The notes under the pieces: generated by a model
Database searches by the model: none
Told to the model about the DNA's origin: nothing
The model's input: only the letters and a program-made list of their open reading frames with translations
Assembly: GCA_002365595.1 (NCBI GenBank)
Contig: DFAM01000017.1
Span: forward strand, 17,831-81,830
Source: Acinetobacter sp. UBA3106
GTDB lineage: Bacteria > Pseudomonadota > Gammaproteobacteria > Pseudomonadales > Moraxellaceae
Direction: 5' to 3'
Length of the DNA stretch: 64,000 nt
Translations under genes and position numbers: made by a program
Shown: piece by piece, positions 63,426 to 64,000 of the stretch
How positions within the stretch are numbered: the stretch's first letter is position 1
How the letters are laid out: each line of letters starts with the position of its first letter

Positions 63426-64000
63426 ATGCCATTTTTTGGTTTTATTCCTTCTGCAGAATTATTAACAAGTATTCAAACAGCTCAGGAAAAGAAAAATTCC
63501 AGCGAACCGCTTTACCCTTTACGTGACAAAACAGCATTGCTTATTAATGAAGAAATCATTGATAGCATTTTGACTGAGCTGGTGCGTCGTTTTCCAACCA
63601 GTGATAAACGTGATACGGCCGAAAAACTCGCAGGCTATATCAAATCAACCGTTGCGGTTTTACTGAAACAGTTGATGGGCAAATCTTCAAATGATGTGGT
63701 TAAACAATCAATTGAATTTTCGGAAAAAAGCTTGTTTAAAGACGCAGCAGGTAATTTCCGTGTAGGCGAACATTTAGATGCTGGTTTGGTGACTAATCTC
63801 AAACACAGTTATGCAGAAATTAAAGCCGGGAATGACATCAATAAAGCAGCTTTAACGGAATCATATAAGCAGTTTGCTGAAGCGACTGTACGTCATTTTA
63901 TGAATGACTTTAATAAGACCCTTGATTTAGGCATGATCAAGCGTAAAGCTGCGGATCTGGGTTCTGCTGCAGTGATTAAAGCGGTTCATATTGCTGTGGA
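63426..64000 (+). CDS. Conserved hypothetical protein, truncated by the window edge
   Basis: ATG 63426 opens a frame that is still open at the window end (191 codons seen). It starts MPFFGFIPSAELLTSIQTAQ and is helix-rich and charged, with repeated long helices (IIDSILTELVRRFPTSDKRD, KAALTESYKQFAEATVRHFM). No signal peptide. I do not recognise a family. It follows queF closely and may share its transcript. Confidence 0.65.
   Translation, partial: MPFFGFIPSAELLTSIQTAQEKKNSSEPLYPLRDKTALLINEEIIDSILTELVRRFPTSDKRDTAEKLAGYIKSTVAVLLKQLMGKSSNDVVKQSIEFSEKSLFKDAAGNFRVGEHLDAGLVTNLKHSYAEIKAGNDINKAALTESYKQFAEATVRHFMNDFNKTLDLGMIKRKAADLGSAAVIKAVHIAV

Overview
The window is a chromosomal stretch from a gammaproteobacterium, almost certainly Acinetobacter and probably not A. 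baumannii. The evidence is gene content: glnD next to purT and dapC, an alanine-type aminotransferase with an N-terminal extension, a long-form QueF, SlyD, Rnk, and an anthranilate-dioxygenase relic close to the Acinetobacter AntA sequence as I remember it. The DNA is AT-leaning, with AT-rich spacers and simple stem-plus-T-run terminators. No database search was possible, so names rest on motifs and remembered family sequences.

Layout. 1-4155: a plus-strand sulfur-scavenging operon (SfnB-like dehydrogenase end, FMN monooxygenase, metQ-metN-metI). 4.2-9.8 kb: ychF, a frameshifted Met/His-rich secreted protein, a DUF962 protein divergent from a Crp/Fnr regulator across a 22-bp palindrome, a 48-residue secreted protein, a lipoprotein and an AzlC/AzlD pair. 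9.9-23.2 kb: purT, glnD, dapC, a glutathione peroxidase/msrB pair, an aminotransferase, an acyltransferase, an MFS transporter, an M23 lipoprotein and icd.

23.4-26.75 kb: a degraded insertion between icd and rluE. A second, diverged copy of the first codons of rluE lies at 23394, as if an element entered at the 5' end of rluE and supplied a replacement start. Inside are microproteins, prophage gene relics and three candidate small RNAs. Two of these are homologous copies with the same minus-strand promoter (TTAAAC, 17 nt, TATACT) and terminator stems that differ by compensatory base changes.

26.75-44.2 kb: rluE, a secreted transthyretin-like protein, an M61 peptidase, a D,D-carboxypeptidase, NDH-2, slyD, rnk, an unrecognised 538-residue protein with an internal duplication, glyA, a secreted lipase-like lipoprotein, an ExoX-like exonuclease, three unrecognised small genes and gabD.

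44.4-60.5 kb: an accessory block. A 13.4-kb minus-strand run of five genes encodes a surface system: a small DUF11-like secreted protein, a 930-residue DUF11 repeat protein, a 2004-residue protein whose C-terminal half looks like an outer-membrane beta-barrel, a periplasmic OmpA-domain protein and a 971-residue adhesin-like protein. The three large proteins share an Ig-like module with a DxNxDG-type calcium-binding loop. The block is flanked by relics: an antA fragment on one side, and on the other an IS5-family transposase, a phenol-hydroxylase-P0-like fragment and a broken tyrosine integrase beside tRNA-Arg(CCG).

60.6-64 kb: tRNA-Arg, an ABC transporter pair overlapping queF, and a truncated conserved gene.

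The most interesting candidate for an undescribed system is the five-gene DUF11/beta-barrel/OmpA operon. The paired sRNA cassettes in the icd-rluE island come next.
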